Shown: positions 46,856-55,769, counted from the stretch's first letter. The stretch is 64,000 nucleotides of DNA from SAR202 cluster bacterium (GCA_009392005.1 VFHL01000004.1:122606-186605); one strand, 5' to 3'. Numbers and translations: made by a program. The notes: generated from the letters alone by a model not told the origin.

Positions 46856-47881
46856 TTATTCGCTTAAATCAAACGCCTCTGCGACTAGCTCAAACGAGCG
46901 AATACGATCTGCAAAGTAATAACAGTTGGTAGCAATGCTTACGTCTGTTGTTGAGTAGGCTTGTGCTGCCTTCGTGACACCTTCTTTAACCATTTCAGGT
47001 GTTCCGACAATAAGATGCTTTGTGCTCTGCTCTAGGTGTTGTAATTCAACCGGCGTAAATTGGGTAGCAATCGCTTCCTCGGGTGAAACCAAAGGTTCTC
47101 TTATGCCCTTCAACCTATTCACACGGGATACGTTATTGCTCGACAGTACTAATTCTGCTTTTTCTTCAGTATCCGCACATATAACTTGCAAAGCTACGTT
47201 GAATCGTGGCTCTTCCAAGTACTCTGATGGGCGAAATTGCTGTCTATACAAATCCGCAATCATTGGGCCATGCTCAGCTGTGGTTCCAAAAAAATCCGCG
47301 AAGGAGAATGGCAATCCGAGGGCAGCAGCAAGCCGGGCACTATAATCACTCGAACCAAGCAACCATACTCCCGGTAAACTCTCTGGTGAAGACTCCGACT
47401 GCGCTTTGATACTTGAAAATGGATGTCCTTCAGGTATGGTCCCCGCGAGAAATCCAATCACATCAACAACTTGTTGCGGAAACTCCTGTATGTTTGCGAC
47501 AGGTCTTGGATACGCTAAAGCTTGAGCAGTAACTTGGTCACTCCCCGGAGCTCTCCCAATACCTAATTCTATACGGTCAGGGTACAGGGCTTTTAACACA
47601 CTAAAATTTTCAGCAACTTTCAATGCCGAATAATGCGATAGCATAACGCCTCCGCTACCAACGACAATGCTTTGCGTCTGTGAAGCTATTTGCCCTATGA
47701 GTATTTCTGGAGACGTTCCTGCAAAGTTGCCAGAATTATGATGCTCTGCAACCCAATACCTATGGTAACCATACCCCTCAGCCAATTGAGCGAGTTGCAC
47801 CGTCTCCTGCAGCGCCTGCTGAGCGCTGCCGCCTTTCCTGATAGGGGATTGGTCTACGACGCCGAAAGTGAATTGATCCAT
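46856..47881 (-). CDS. Luciferase-like flavin-dependent monooxygenase (LLM class)
   Basis: 341 residues. MDQFTFGVVDQSPIRKGGSAQQALQETVQLAQLAE, YHRYWVAEHHNSGNFAGTSPEILIGQIA, VGSGGVMLSHYSALKVAENFSVL and RIELGIGRAPGSD are the typical MsnO8/LuxA-like family segments. These enzymes use reduced FMN or F420 and O2. The substrate is unknown. It follows the enoyl-CoA hydratase gene on the same strand with 11 bp between, so the two may be co-expressed. Confidence 0.92.
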   Translation of the reverse strand: MDQFTFGVVDQSPIRKGGSAQQALQETVQLAQLAEGYGYHRYWVAEHHNSGNFAGTSPEILIGQIASQTQSIVVGSGGVMLSHYSALKVAENFSVLKALYPDRIELGIGRAPGSDQVTAQALAYPRPVANIQEFPQQVVDVIGFLAGTIPEGHPFSSIKAQSESSPESLPGVWLLGSSDYSARLAAALGLPFSFADFFGTTAEHGPMIADLYRQQFRPSEYLEEPRFNVALQVICADTEEKAELVLSSNNVSRVNRLKGIREPLVSPEEAIATQFTPVELQHLEQSTKHLIVGTPEMVKEGVTKAAQAYSTTDVSIATNCYYFADRIRSFELVAEAFDLSE

Positions 47882-47892
47882 TACGGTATCCT

Positions 47893-48765
47893 TTATTCTC
47901 GAGGTTTGCTACGTGGGCCAAAAGGCTCCGGTACGAATGGGCCATCTCGAGCTTCAAGAAAGCCACGGAATCCACCCTCTTCGCGAGCTTTTTCCAGATG
48001 AGCAACATCATCCCTGTCGGTCGTCGATCGAACCATTGATGACAGGAACGCATTGACGTTCAACGCATTTCTCAACCCCATCGCTTCAAAGGCATACGTC
48101 GTCACCATCTTGTTAATCCTGACACTTTCTCTCGGTACTTTGGCCAATCGCTCTGCTAATGCACGAACGTGATCCATAAGGTTTTCATGGGGAACAACCT
48201 CATTTACAACACCCATGCGAAGAGCTTCTTGAGCATCAAAATGATCGCCAGTCAATGCGTATCTTTGGGCATTTTTCCATCCACAAAGTAGAGCAAAAAG
48301 AACCGAAGTATTTGATATCATGCGCACTTCAGGTTGTCCAAAAACTGCCCGGTCTGATGCAATCGTTATATCACACGCAAGGGTGAACCAAAAACCGCCT
48401 CCAATACACCATCCATCAACTGCTGCGATCACAGGTTTAGATAACTGCATGACATGCAACAACATATCAGGATTCCTGAGGCTAGAATTCCATTTTGATC
48501 GAGGATCAATTGCATCTTCCTCGTCAAGTGGTTCATCACCCTCGTCCTCACTATTTCGTGAAATATTATATCCGGAAGAGAACCCACGGCCTTCACCTGT
48601 CACGATGATCGAGCGCACTGATTTATCTCGATCTCCCTGCTCAAGGGCGGTGTGAAGCTCACCCTCCAAATCCGGTGTAAGCGCATTTAAAGCCTCAGGT
48701 TGATTTAATGTAATCAGTAATACAGGCCCATCCTGTTCATATTTAATCGATTTGTAATCTGCCAT
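47893..48765 (-). CDS. Enoyl-CoA hydratase/isomerase
   Basis: 290 residues from MADYKSIKYEQDGPVLLITL; GAGGAGG is just upstream, so the frame's earlier Met at 48825 is rejected. LNQPEALNALTPDLEGEL, SIIVTGEGRGFSSGYNISRN (first oxyanion region), VIAAVDGWCIGGGFWFTLACDITIAS (second) and FGQPEVRMISNTS are crotonase-fold hallmarks. An insertion (EDEGDEPLDEEDAIDPRSK) follows the first. It hydrates enoyl-CoA or does a related reaction; degradative CoA chemistry fits the window's many CoA-transferases. Confidence 0.92.
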   Translation of the reverse strand: MADYKSIKYEQDGPVLLITLNQPEALNALTPDLEGELHTALEQGDRDKSVRSIIVTGEGRGFSSGYNISRNSEDEGDEPLDEEDAIDPRSKWNSSLRNPDMLLHVMQLSKPVIAAVDGWCIGGGFWFTLACDITIASDRAVFGQPEVRMISNTSVLFALLCGWKNAQRYALTGDHFDAQEALRMGVVNEVVPHENLMDHVRALAERLAKVPRESVRINKMVTTYAFEAMGLRNALNVNAFLSSMVRSTTDRDDVAHLEKAREEGGFRGFLEARDGPFVPEPFGPRSKPRE

Positions 48766-48861
48766 TCTATCCTCCTCAAGTTTTTTCACCTTTGATGTAA
48801 ATCCGATACCATCCAGAGTCTGCATCCATTTTCTATTGCATACTCTATCTATATTATATGA

Positions 48862-49338
48862 ATGAAATGGAGAAGATCACTCACAAAAAATATGCTACCG
48901 AAGTTTCCACACATAAATCGCCGTATAGGAGCCAAGACAAGTTTGATTAAATATGAGAAAAATGTTGAGCTCAATGTGGACGACACCATTCGTGTCTTCG
49001 ACTCATCAACCATTAATCGGCCTACAGACGACCCTTCCAGAATCAAGACAATGTTTGATCATGCAAACCTCATTATCAGCGCGTGGGATGCGAATAAGCT
49101 GGTGGGAGTTTGTCGAGCATTAACTGATTTTATCTATTGTTGCTATTTATCGGATCTTGCTGTTGATTTTGAATATCAACGCCAAGGTATTGGCACGGCA
49201 ATGATCGAGAACATCAGACACGAAATAGGTGAAAAAGCATCACTAGTCTTGTTATCCGCACCGGGTGCAATGGAATACTATCCAAAAGTTGGCTTCGAAA
49301 AGATCGGAAATGGATATAGGATTCAACGGAAATTCTGA
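48862..49338 (+). CDS. GNAT-family N-acetyltransferase
   Basis: 158 residues. The acetyl-CoA-binding core is ISAWDANKLVGVCRALTDFIYCCYLSDLAVDFEYQRQGIGTAMIENIR (motif A with QRQGIGTAM) and LLSAPGAMEYYPKVGFEKI (motif B). The N-terminus before residue 30 is basic and unlike the family, so the real start may be the Met at codon 11 or the upstream region may be leaderless: TATATT lies six bases before the ATG at 48862. Substrate unknown. Confidence 0.82.
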   Translation: MKWRRSLTKNMLPKFPHINRRIGAKTSLIKYEKNVELNVDDTIRVFDSSTINRPTDDPSRIKTMFDHANLIISAWDANKLVGVCRALTDFIYCCYLSDLAVDFEYQRQGIGTAMIENIRHEIGEKASLVLLSAPGAMEYYPKVGFEKIGNGYRIQRKF

Positions 49339-49378
49339 CCCGTCGAATCATTTTTCATCAATTATGGCGCTCTAACTT

Positions 49379-49702
49379 TCAAACATTTCGTCCAGGCCGC
49401 CATCCAAACGCGCTAAAATCAATTTTCCCTTTTGCATCAAAATGAATACCCTCGCGAAGAAGTTTATGTTTCTGTGCCAACATTTGTTCTGGATGTCTTG
49501 AACTAATTTGTCCTTTGCGATTGATGACACGATGCCAAGGAATTTCTTCCTGAGAACCCTGCAAGCTCGCAAGAGCAAATCCTACTATTCGTGCACTAGA
49601 GATCGGTACCATTTCAGCTATTTGACCATAGCTCGCCACTCGACCGTACGGTATCTCACTAACAATTGCATATATTTTTTCGAATGTATTGAATGGAGCC
49701 AT
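49379..49702 (-). CDS. Alkyltransferase-like (ATL) DNA lesion-binding protein
   Basis: 107 residues, the DNA-binding domain of O6-alkylguanine transferases: FEKIYAIVSEIPYGRVASYGQIAEMVPISSARIVGFAL, EIPWHRVINRKGQISSRHPEQML. The methyl-acceptor PCHRV is replaced by PWHRV, the hallmark of ATL proteins, which bind O6-alkylguanine without repairing it and recruit nucleotide excision repair. A stand-alone Ada metal domain lies 3 kb away on the same strand. Length is normal for ATL. Confidence 0.92.
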   Translation of the reverse strand: MAPFNTFEKIYAIVSEIPYGRVASYGQIAEMVPISSARIVGFALASLQGSQEEIPWHRVINRKGQISSRHPEQMLAQKHKLLREGIHFDAKGKIDFSAFGWRPGRNV

Positions 49703-49775
49703 CGACGGTCATCACTCCTGCTAAGAATCTCAATTATGAAACGTTAAGCGGTTTTCCGCGCATGCATTAGACAAA

Positions 49776-50666
49776 TCATGCAAAGATTTGTATACATTGT
49801 TTTAGCATTTTTACTCTGATCGGAGTATTGCCAGTCATCTCGCCATCTATGTTTAGAATATCGTCTGTTTCAGGAATCAGCGAAAAACTAGACGCCCGAT
49901 AATATTCAACCTCTGGTTCGTTAACATGTGTGCCATCAAAGAGTTTAGGAAGAACTGACAATAACCTTACCCTTGTTATGTTTGCATCAACTACAAGAAT
50001 ATCAATCAGTCCATCATCCAAATCCGCGTATGGCGCCATTTTCATACCGTTTCCAACGTGAATCGAGTTACATGCAACGACAAAGGTAAAATTTTTGACA
50101 TGCGGTTCATCATCAATAATTAACTTCGCTTGACGATGCTTTTTCAGAAATATTTCAATAATGCTGGCAGCAGTGTATCGGCGGCTCGCTCCTATCCAGC
50201 GAAGTTTTTCCGCACGTTTTCCTACATCCGTCACAAGCCCCCAACCAATGAGATTCGTTGAATACTGCTCATTTCCATTCATTTGAATCTGAGCTGCATC
50301 AATCAAGCGCGTGTGTCCAGCAACAATCGCACCAGCGGCTGCAACCGGATCGACAAGACCAAGATCATGGAGTAACGAATTCCCTGATCCACCTGGAATC
50401 AATCCTATGGGGAACCTTTTTCCATCGGATCGTGCAAACATGCCATTAACTACTTCATTAAAAGTACCATCGCCACCCAAAACGAGGAATCCGGAATACC
50501 CGGCCAAATCTAAACTCCTGGATATATCTCTGGCATGACCCGGAAAACCCGTTCTGATTATTGAAACTTCCGCACCCTGTGAATCAAAAACAGGTTTCAC
50601 CAAATCTAAAATCTTGGCACTCTGTTTTTTCCCACTTTGAGGATTCACAACTAGAACGAATTTCAT
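49776..50666 (-). CDS. Diacylglycerol/lipid kinase (YegS/DagK-like)
   Basis: 296 residues. FVLVVNPQSGKKQSAKIL, LVLGGDGTFNEVVNGMF (GGDGT motif), IGLIPGGSGNSLLHDLG and the C-terminal DDGLIDILVVDANIT and IPETDDILNIDGEMTG segments match the family. It phosphorylates a lipid such as diacylglycerol at the membrane using ATP. It sits in a minus-strand group with an endonuclease-fold protein and a cytidylyltransferase, which would fit lipid-head metabolism. Confidence 0.92.
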   Translation of the reverse strand: MKFVLVVNPQSGKKQSAKILDLVKPVFDSQGAEVSIIRTGFPGHARDISRSLDLAGYSGFLVLGGDGTFNEVVNGMFARSDGKRFPIGLIPGGSGNSLLHDLGLVDPVAAAGAIVAGHTRLIDAAQIQMNGNEQYSTNLIGWGLVTDVGKRAEKLRWIGASRRYTAASIIEIFLKKHRQAKLIIDDEPHVKNFTFVVACNSIHVGNGMKMAPYADLDDGLIDILVVDANITRVRLLSVLPKLFDGTHVNEPEVEYYRASSFSLIPETDDILNIDGEMTGNTPIRVKMLKQCIQIFA

Positions 50667-50712
50667 GGTTCACTCAGTGTCTTAGCTATGTCGCTATCAT
50701 GTCAAAAATAGA

Positions 50713-51798
50713 TCATGGCAACGTAAACATACCGATAACAGGCAAATGGTCAGAGATCAAAGGCGTATCATGCGAGCGGACTTTTCCTTTTACTAACGTC
50801 AGGTCCGATGAATAGAACAAATAATCAATAGTTCTATCTGGCGATGCAGCACTAATATGATTGGGTGAATACGTAAACCAATCAGCATGATCTTGACCAC
50901 TCATATTATCCACGCTCGGAATGCTATTTAACGCGTTCAGCATGGGAGAAAGTTCAGTGCCATTTGGGTTGTAATAACTCTTGCCTTGGTCATCCAACAA
51001 ACTGTAGGCGTAAGAAGATGGGAGCAGATTAAAATCCCCACCGATAATCACATTTCCGGGTTGGTTTTTTATCGTTAGATCCATCACTTGTTTTACTTGG
51101 ACTTGCATCGTATCGGAATTCTGCGCAAAGGCACTCAAATGAGTATTGAACAATCGAAGGGTTTTTGAATCCCCAATAGGTAAGTGCGTCTCTAATACAG
51201 CTCTTTTCGGATTCATTTGCTGGATAATCCAAGATTGTGACCCAATCCCAGTTAATGCATGCCGTGTCGCCCGCGTGATTTGGTATTTCGATAAAGTGGA
51301 CAATTTCATACCAACGGCACCCATAAGAGAAGGATGTGGCACAAAATTAGCCTGCCAATAAAATGTTGAAGCATGATTACCATATTCCCGAGGCAATAAA
51401 GCCAACAAAGCAGCAAGTTGGTCCTCATACTCCGTCCGTTTCGCTCCTTCGTCGACCTCTTGCAACAAAATAACATCAGGCTGTTCCGCAATGATGACCT
51501 CAGCAATTTGTTTCAAAATCTTCTGGCGCGTACCAGAGGACGGCCACGTATCCTCACCATCATCAAAGAAAAAATGGTTGTTTTCATTGCCTGCAAGAAA
51601 TTGGACATTCCATGACAACACTTTGATGGCCTGGCCAGATTGCAAAGTCGGTACATTCGGCAAACTGACGATGTTTTCTGGCTGAACGTCTTTTACTCGC
51701 AACGTAGAGAAATAGAGCCACGCGAAAAGTAGGCCTGCCAAAAGACCCAAAAACATGATCGGCCATAGAATGAATTTGGTGAACTTAGTATTCAACAA
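50713..51798 (-). CDS. Endonuclease/exonuclease/phosphatase-fold protein with N-terminal membrane anchor
   Basis: 361 residues. Residues 10-32 are a membrane segment (ILWPIMFLGLLAGLLFAWLYF). The EEP domain follows: IKVLSWNVQFLAG, VILLQEVDEG, LRLFNTHLSAFAQ, VIIGGDFNLLPSSYAY and the catalytic ISDHLPVIGMFTL. The fold covers nucleases, sphingomyelinases and inositol phosphatases; membrane anchoring and a neighbouring lipid kinase point to lipid phosphodiesters, though this is inference. The active site should face outside. Confidence 0.9.
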   Translation of the reverse strand: MLNTKFTKFILWPIMFLGLLAGLLFAWLYFSTLRVKDVQPENIVSLPNVPTLQSGQAIKVLSWNVQFLAGNENNHFFFDDGEDTWPSSGTRQKILKQIAEVIIAEQPDVILLQEVDEGAKRTEYEDQLAALLALLPREYGNHASTFYWQANFVPHPSLMGAVGMKLSTLSKYQITRATRHALTGIGSQSWIIQQMNPKRAVLETHLPIGDSKTLRLFNTHLSAFAQNSDTMQVQVKQVMDLTIKNQPGNVIIGGDFNLLPSSYAYSLLDDQGKSYYNPNGTELSPMLNALNSIPSVDNMSGQDHADWFTYSPNHISAASPDRTIDYLFYSSDLTLVKGKVRSHDTPLISDHLPVIGMFTLP

Positions 51799-51840
51799 TG
51801 GTTCCTACGTTAATATCTCAAACTCTTGCTTAATCATACT

Positions 51841-52245
51841 TCACAATATATTTTTCAAACGCTCGATGATATCTGTCGTTGAAACGCCGGGAGTGTAGGG
51901 AACAGTTCGAAAGATTCCCATCTCTATTGGATCTCCATAAAGGCGATGATGCATCTCGGAATCAAAGTCATCACCATGAACAACCAAATCAATTTGATAT
52001 TTGGAGATCCAGTCCCGGTTTACAACCAAGGGCGCATTGGGGACAACCTCATCAACAAACCGACAGCCCTGCACAACGGCTATCCGTTCGTCCATTCTCA
52101 TAACAGGCTTCCGTTTGTAACTATTGACCGTTTCATCCGAGTGCACTCCGACAATCAAATAATCACCTAAGGTACTCGCTTTTTCGAGGAAACCAACATG
52201 GCCATAGTGGAAAAGGTCCGCCACCATATCAACATAAACACGCAT
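51841..52245 (-). CDS. Cytidylyltransferase-family protein (ethanolamine/choline-phosphate or glycerol-3-phosphate type)
   Basis: 134 residues from MRVYVDMVADLFHYGHVGFLEKA, with the HxGH nucleotide motif, VGVHSDETVNSYKR, MRMDERIAVVQGCRFVDEVVP and the RTVPYTPGVSTTDIIERL signature (R-x-x-x-x-x-ISTT-like). It activates a phospho-head group with CTP. The spacing matches the eukaryotic-type ethanolamine-phosphate enzyme more than TagD. With DagK and the EEP protein it forms a plausible phospholipid-head module. Confidence 0.9.
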   Translation of the reverse strand: MRVYVDMVADLFHYGHVGFLEKASTLGDYLIVGVHSDETVNSYKRKPVMRMDERIAVVQGCRFVDEVVPNAPLVVNRDWISKYQIDLVVHGDDFDSEMHHRLYGDPIEMGIFRTVPYTPGVSTTDIIERLKNIL

Positions 52246-52253
52246 CGTAACCC

Positions 52254-53660
52254 CTATCTCCTGTAAATTAATGCGCCATTGGTGAATCCCATGACTTCAT
52301 CCGGTCTCTTCCCAGGCACAATCTCCACACGAATCGTTCTGTCTCCAAGGTGTTTAACAAGAAAGGTTCCAAGTGATTTTTCTCCTACCATTTCAAAGGC
52401 GGGGATTGAGTGATCCTCACGACCACCACCACGTTCCCGGGACATGAGTTCGTACTTTACCAAACCTGTTTCAGCAGTAACTGTTGCCGGATCGGGGGAA
52501 TTATATTTAACTCCATACGATCCACGACATTTTCGACAATCATTGTTCATATCGTCGGCCATATCGTGACCTATCGAAATACGAATCTGTGATGGTTCGA
52601 TATAACCATACGCAATACTGAGGTGTCCGTTCCAGTACCTTGGTGTTCCGGGAGGTAATGACCCACTGTAGTTAACTGTTCCATCTAAAAACCAATTTCC
52701 GATGATTGCCCCTTCTATGTCATAGTCAATTTTACCCGCGATTGGCTCAACGACGCGAATCGCTTTCGCTTCTAAAGCATTTCGCAGAGAACCTTCATAA
52801 AATGGGAACGGATCTACAGTGTGGATCTTCCAGGGTTCAGTTTCATAGTGTTGTGGCACGATGAAACCCGAGAGAATCGTATCTGAATCGTGCACACTCC
52901 AATCCAAACTTTGCCCCCCAAACTTAGCAATCGGATCCCCTGCCTTCACCGGGATCGGTGCATCTGTTGTTCCGAACCATGTACGGCCATTGGCAATTTC
53001 TCCGGTAACTTCAGATATGGCAGGTGCAAGCTCTCCCAAATGTATAAATATCGTGAAGAACGTGCATGAATGCATAATAATTACGCGGTAATCGGGTACC
53101 ATCTTCGGGTCGGGCACCTGATATATGTACTGCTGATCCTCTGGGAACCTCGAAATTTTCACGATCACCCCATCGGCTGGAGCAACCACATATTCGTTGT
53201 CTTGCGCTATATCAGGATTCGGGTTTCGATGGATGTAAAGGTGATCTGTTGGCGTAACATGACTCGATGCCATTTTCCCCATTGGCCTTATGCCAGTGAT
53301 TGAATCAATAGAGTAAAAATTCGATGTGAATTGGGATGGTCCGCTACCACTACAAGGAAAGGCCCCAAATATCCCATCTCTCTCCGGTGTGTTTTGAGAC
53401 ATATCTTTTTGGGTCCCTTCGATCAAAGAGCCCGATCTTGTTGTCCGAACTGGCGTTTCCGTTCCGATAGTCGTATGTTTTGAAGATGGATTTTCTGAGG
53501 GGGCAGCTGTTGAGGTTTCCCCCAATATAACAGTGGATGTCGCCATCCCTCGCGCTGGATCTGCCATAGCATCATTTTCTGCGTTATTAGAATTGTTTCC
53601 ACATGCTGTGAAGATTACCGAAGCAATAACAACTAAAATTAGCCTTCTCAATATTAACAT
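52254..53660 (-). CDS. Lipoprotein with degenerate M23-like domain
   Basis: 468 residues. The signal peptide MLILRRLILVVIASVIFTAC gives lipidated Cys20, followed by a Ser/Thr-rich linker of 80 residues. A central part resembles M23 (LytM) fold: DHLYIHRNPNPD, VVAPADGVIVKI, VIIMHSCTFFTIFIHLGEL and GDPIAKFGGQSLDWSVHD. The catalytic HxxxD and HxH are not properly kept, so it is likely a non-catalytic binding form. A beta-rich C-terminal half (FLDGTVNYSGSLPPGTPRYWNG) has no family I recognise. Confidence 0.75.
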   Translation of the reverse strand: MLILRRLILVVIASVIFTACGNNSNNAENDAMADPARGMATSTVILGETSTAAPSENPSSKHTTIGTETPVRTTRSGSLIEGTQKDMSQNTPERDGIFGAFPCSGSGPSQFTSNFYSIDSITGIRPMGKMASSHVTPTDHLYIHRNPNPDIAQDNEYVVAPADGVIVKISRFPEDQQYIYQVPDPKMVPDYRVIIMHSCTFFTIFIHLGELAPAISEVTGEIANGRTWFGTTDAPIPVKAGDPIAKFGGQSLDWSVHDSDTILSGFIVPQHYETEPWKIHTVDPFPFYEGSLRNALEAKAIRVVEPIAGKIDYDIEGAIIGNWFLDGTVNYSGSLPPGTPRYWNGHLSIAYGYIEPSQIRISIGHDMADDMNNDCRKCRGSYGVKYNSPDPATVTAETGLVKYELMSRERGGGREDHSIPAFEMVGEKSLGTFLVKHLGDRTIRVEIVPGKRPDEVMGFTNGALIYRR

Positions 53661-53740
53661 TGGTCACTACCCCCGCTACAATTATAATTCACCCAAGCGA
53701 TGCTGACATAGAACCTCATCCTGAAATAAATTACAGCCAA

Positions 53741-54187
53741 TTATCGCTTCAGTAATCGATACATAAGAAACCAGGCCAATAAAGGAATACTCCAAAAAAG
53801 ACAACCAATTACTCCTAAAATTGCGAATGCCCAGAATGGCTCTTTTCCTGTTCCTCCAAATAGGGGACCTAGAAGTGGGATTATTAAAGTAAGGGTTCCG
53901 GCAATACCGACGAATCTACACTGAACAGGGCTAAAAATTCGATTGATCCTAGACCAAAATTCCATTTGGCTAAAACCCAATGTCCGAGTCGATACCAATA
54001 CAACAAATATGTTCAAAACTAAGCTTGCGAGCCCAAGGCTTGCTAGAAGCTCCGAAAAAGACAGGTTTCCATCAATTGAAAAGATTCTGATCAACATGGG
54101 AAGCACAAGACCAGCTAGCCAACCAACGAGGGTCGCTAAAAAAACAATCTTAATGATTGGCAACAATGCGCTATGTCCAAATTTCAT
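53741..54187 (-). CDS. Hypothetical membrane protein
   Basis: 148 residues with four predicted membrane segments (VFLATLVGWLAGLVLPML, LLASLGLASLVLNIFVVLV, FVGIAGTLTLIIPLLGPLFG, WAFAILGVIGCLFWSIPLLAWFLM). The order and length suggest a small polytopic protein; no family recognised. It follows the lipoprotein in the minus-strand direction but lies upstream of it, so the two could share a transcript. Confidence 0.6.
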   Translation of the reverse strand: MKFGHSALLPIIKIVFLATLVGWLAGLVLPMLIRIFSIDGNLSFSELLASLGLASLVLNIFVVLVSTRTLGFSQMEFWSRINRIFSPVQCRFVGIAGTLTLIIPLLGPLFGGTGKEPFWAFAILGVIGCLFWSIPLLAWFLMYRLLKR

Positions 54188-54258
54188 ACCGCTCCCGAAA
54201 TTTCACCGCCGAAAGTCATAATTTATATCTAAGGATTACTATTTTATTCCAAAACGCC

Positions 54259-54282
54259 CAGATTCATGTTCGCATGAATCTG
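54259..54282. other. Perfect 10-bp hairpin with TTCG loop
   Basis: CAGATTCATG, TTCG, CATGAATCTG form a perfect inverted repeat. It lies in the 160-bp space between the divergent membrane-protein gene and the first tiny membrane ORF. No T-run follows on the plus strand and a weak one (after CGTTTTGG) on the minus strand. It may be a stability or pausing element. Confidence 0.5.
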
Positions 54283-54330
54283 CTCTCATAAATAATATGG
54301 TTCTTAAGCAACACTTTCCATTCGCACTCC

Positions 54331-54341
54331 CATGTTATGAT
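54331..54341 (+). promoter_or_regulatory. Extended -10 element of leaderless-type tiny gene 1
   Basis: CATGTTATGAT contains TG-n-TATGAT ending seven bases before the ATG at 54349, so transcription would start at or next to the start codon. No ribosome site is present. The same spacing occurs before the genes at 54654 and 59124. Confidence 0.5.
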
Positions 54342-54348
54342 CCATGCC

Positions 54349-54492
54349 ATGAATCTATTGGTAACAATCGTTTTTGTTGTCGGTTTATCGGCAATCGCTG
54401 CGTCTCTAATGAATCCCGCCATAGGCCTGCTAGTAGCAATTATATTGTTTACACTTTTTCTTCTCTTGAGGAAACGGTCATATAGAATTTAG
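54349..54492 (+). CDS. Tiny membrane protein (47 aa), family member 1
   Basis: MNLLVTIVFVVGLSAIAASL begins two hydrophobic segments, ending in a basic tail (RKRSYRI). It is clearly related to the frame at 54654-54806: both start MNL, keep IVF, S-x-x-x-AS, and VA-x-ILF-x-LF-x-x-L-x-RK. There is no ribosome site, but an extended -10 element stands seven bases upstream. The family is not recognised; tiny size and repetition suggest a toxin-like or regulatory membrane peptide. Confidence 0.55.
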   Translation: MNLLVTIVFVVGLSAIAASLMNPAIGLLVAIILFTLFLLLRKRSYRI

Positions 54493-54653
54493 CGGAGCTC
54501 GCTAACCGGCTAACCAAAAAAGGCTTGTTCACGATCACCCAAACGGGTGCATGGTTCAATGCCGGATACGTTGCGATCGAACTGCAAGAAACGGTGATCC
54601 TTATCTGGTATATGAAGTTCTGATGCAATACTTAACATGCTATGATCCTTGGA

Positions 54654-54806
54654 ATGAACCTTTTCATCAAAATAGTCTTTTTGTTTAATGTATCGATCGC
54701 AGTTGCATCCTATCCGATTCATCGTGAGCCAATCATTGTCATCGTAGCTGTTATCTTATTTATACTTTTCCGTTTTCTCATTAGAAAACAGTCAAATCAA
54801 AGCTAG
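54654..54806 (+). CDS. Tiny membrane protein (50 aa), family member 2
   Basis: MNLFIKIVFLFNVSIAVASY is followed by a second hydrophobic segment (PIIVIVAVILFILFRFLI) and the tail RKQSNQS. Upstream, CATGCTATGATCC places TATGAT seven bases before ATG, with no ribosome site. It ends 30 bases before the binding-protein gene at 54837, so the two can share a transcript. Homology with member 1 and similar ends (AAATCAAAGCTAGCG) to member 3 argue that it is a real gene. Confidence 0.55.
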   Translation: MNLFIKIVFLFNVSIAVASYPIHREPIIVIVAVILFILFRFLIRKQSNQS

Positions 54807-54836
54807 CGTGAAACTGAAAAAACCTGGAGAACAAAG

Positions 54837-55769
54837 ATGAAATATATTGTTGCTCAACCTGATTTAATTTCAAATTCCTATTTCCCTGCTTTGGCAGCAG
54901 TAGAACTTGGCTTTTTCCGCGAGGAAGGGATCGACGCAGAGATTGAAATGATTTCACCTGTCCCAGATGCTTTTGTGGCATTACGAGATGGAACATGTCA
55001 CTTTGTAGCTGGACCCGCGCATGCAGCTCTTTGGGCTTTCCCGAGATGGCAAGGTGCCAAGATACTTTGCGCGTTATCCCAAGGAATGTATTGGTTTTTG
55101 GTAGTCAGGAAAGACCTAGATATCGAACCGGGTGATTTGACCAGCCTCAGCGGCTTAACACTTGGAGCTGCCCCCGGACCAGATATGGGATTCCGGCAAC
55201 TTCTAATCTCCGCCGGCATTGATGTAGAGAAGGAGAATATTTCGATAGGGTTACCGCCAGGAGGACTAATACCTGGAGCGTCATTCGGCGTTTCTGCAGC
55301 ACAAGCGCTAATTGAAGGAAAAATAGATGGATTCTGGGCAAATGGCATGGGTGCAGAAGTAGCTGTAACAAGTGGCATAGCAAAGAGAATCATCGATGTA
55401 CGCCGAGGGGATGGCCCCAAAGAGGCTTTTTATTTTACTCAACCCTCTTTGACAACCAGCCAACAATTCTTGGATCAAAACCCCGAAGTAGCTGCAGGGG
55501 CAATTCGGGCAATAGTTAAGGCCCAAAAAGCTCTGACGGATAACGTAAATTTGGCAGAGGGTGTAGGAAGAAATCTTTTCCCCGAGAAAGAAGCACGATT
55601 AATTACGACACTTATCGAAAGAGACCTGCCATATTACGACGCTCATGTAAAAAATGAATTTATCGATGGCCTGGTGTCCTTTGTAATAAGGGCGGGATTA
55701 CTTGAAGGTGATCCAGTACATTATGATGATATAGTTGCAACAGAATTCGCGGATCTTTGGAGTAGCTAG
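54837..55769 (+). CDS. NMT1/THI5-like substrate-binding protein without signal peptide
   Basis: 310 residues starting MKYIVAQPDLISNSYFPALA after GGAGAAC. AAVELGFFREEGIDAEIEMI, ALRDGTCHFVAGPAHAALW, LSGLTLGAAPGPDMGFRQLL and IDGFWANGMGAEVAVTSGIAKR belong to the SsuA/THI5/NMT1 periplasmic-binding fold. No signal sequence precedes the mature start, which suggests a cytoplasmic role, as in THI5-type or sensory binding proteins. No permease or ATPase gene adjoins. Confidence 0.85.
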   Translation: MKYIVAQPDLISNSYFPALAAVELGFFREEGIDAEIEMISPVPDAFVALRDGTCHFVAGPAHAALWAFPRWQGAKILCALSQGMYWFLVVRKDLDIEPGDLTSLSGLTLGAAPGPDMGFRQLLISAGIDVEKENISIGLPPGGLIPGASFGVSAAQALIEGKIDGFWANGMGAEVAVTSGIAKRIIDVRRGDGPKEAFYFTQPSLTTSQQFLDQNPEVAAGAIRAIVKAQKALTDNVNLAEGVGRNLFPEKEARLITTLIERDLPYYDAHVKNEFIDGLVSFVIRAGLLEGDPVHYDDIVATEFADLWSS

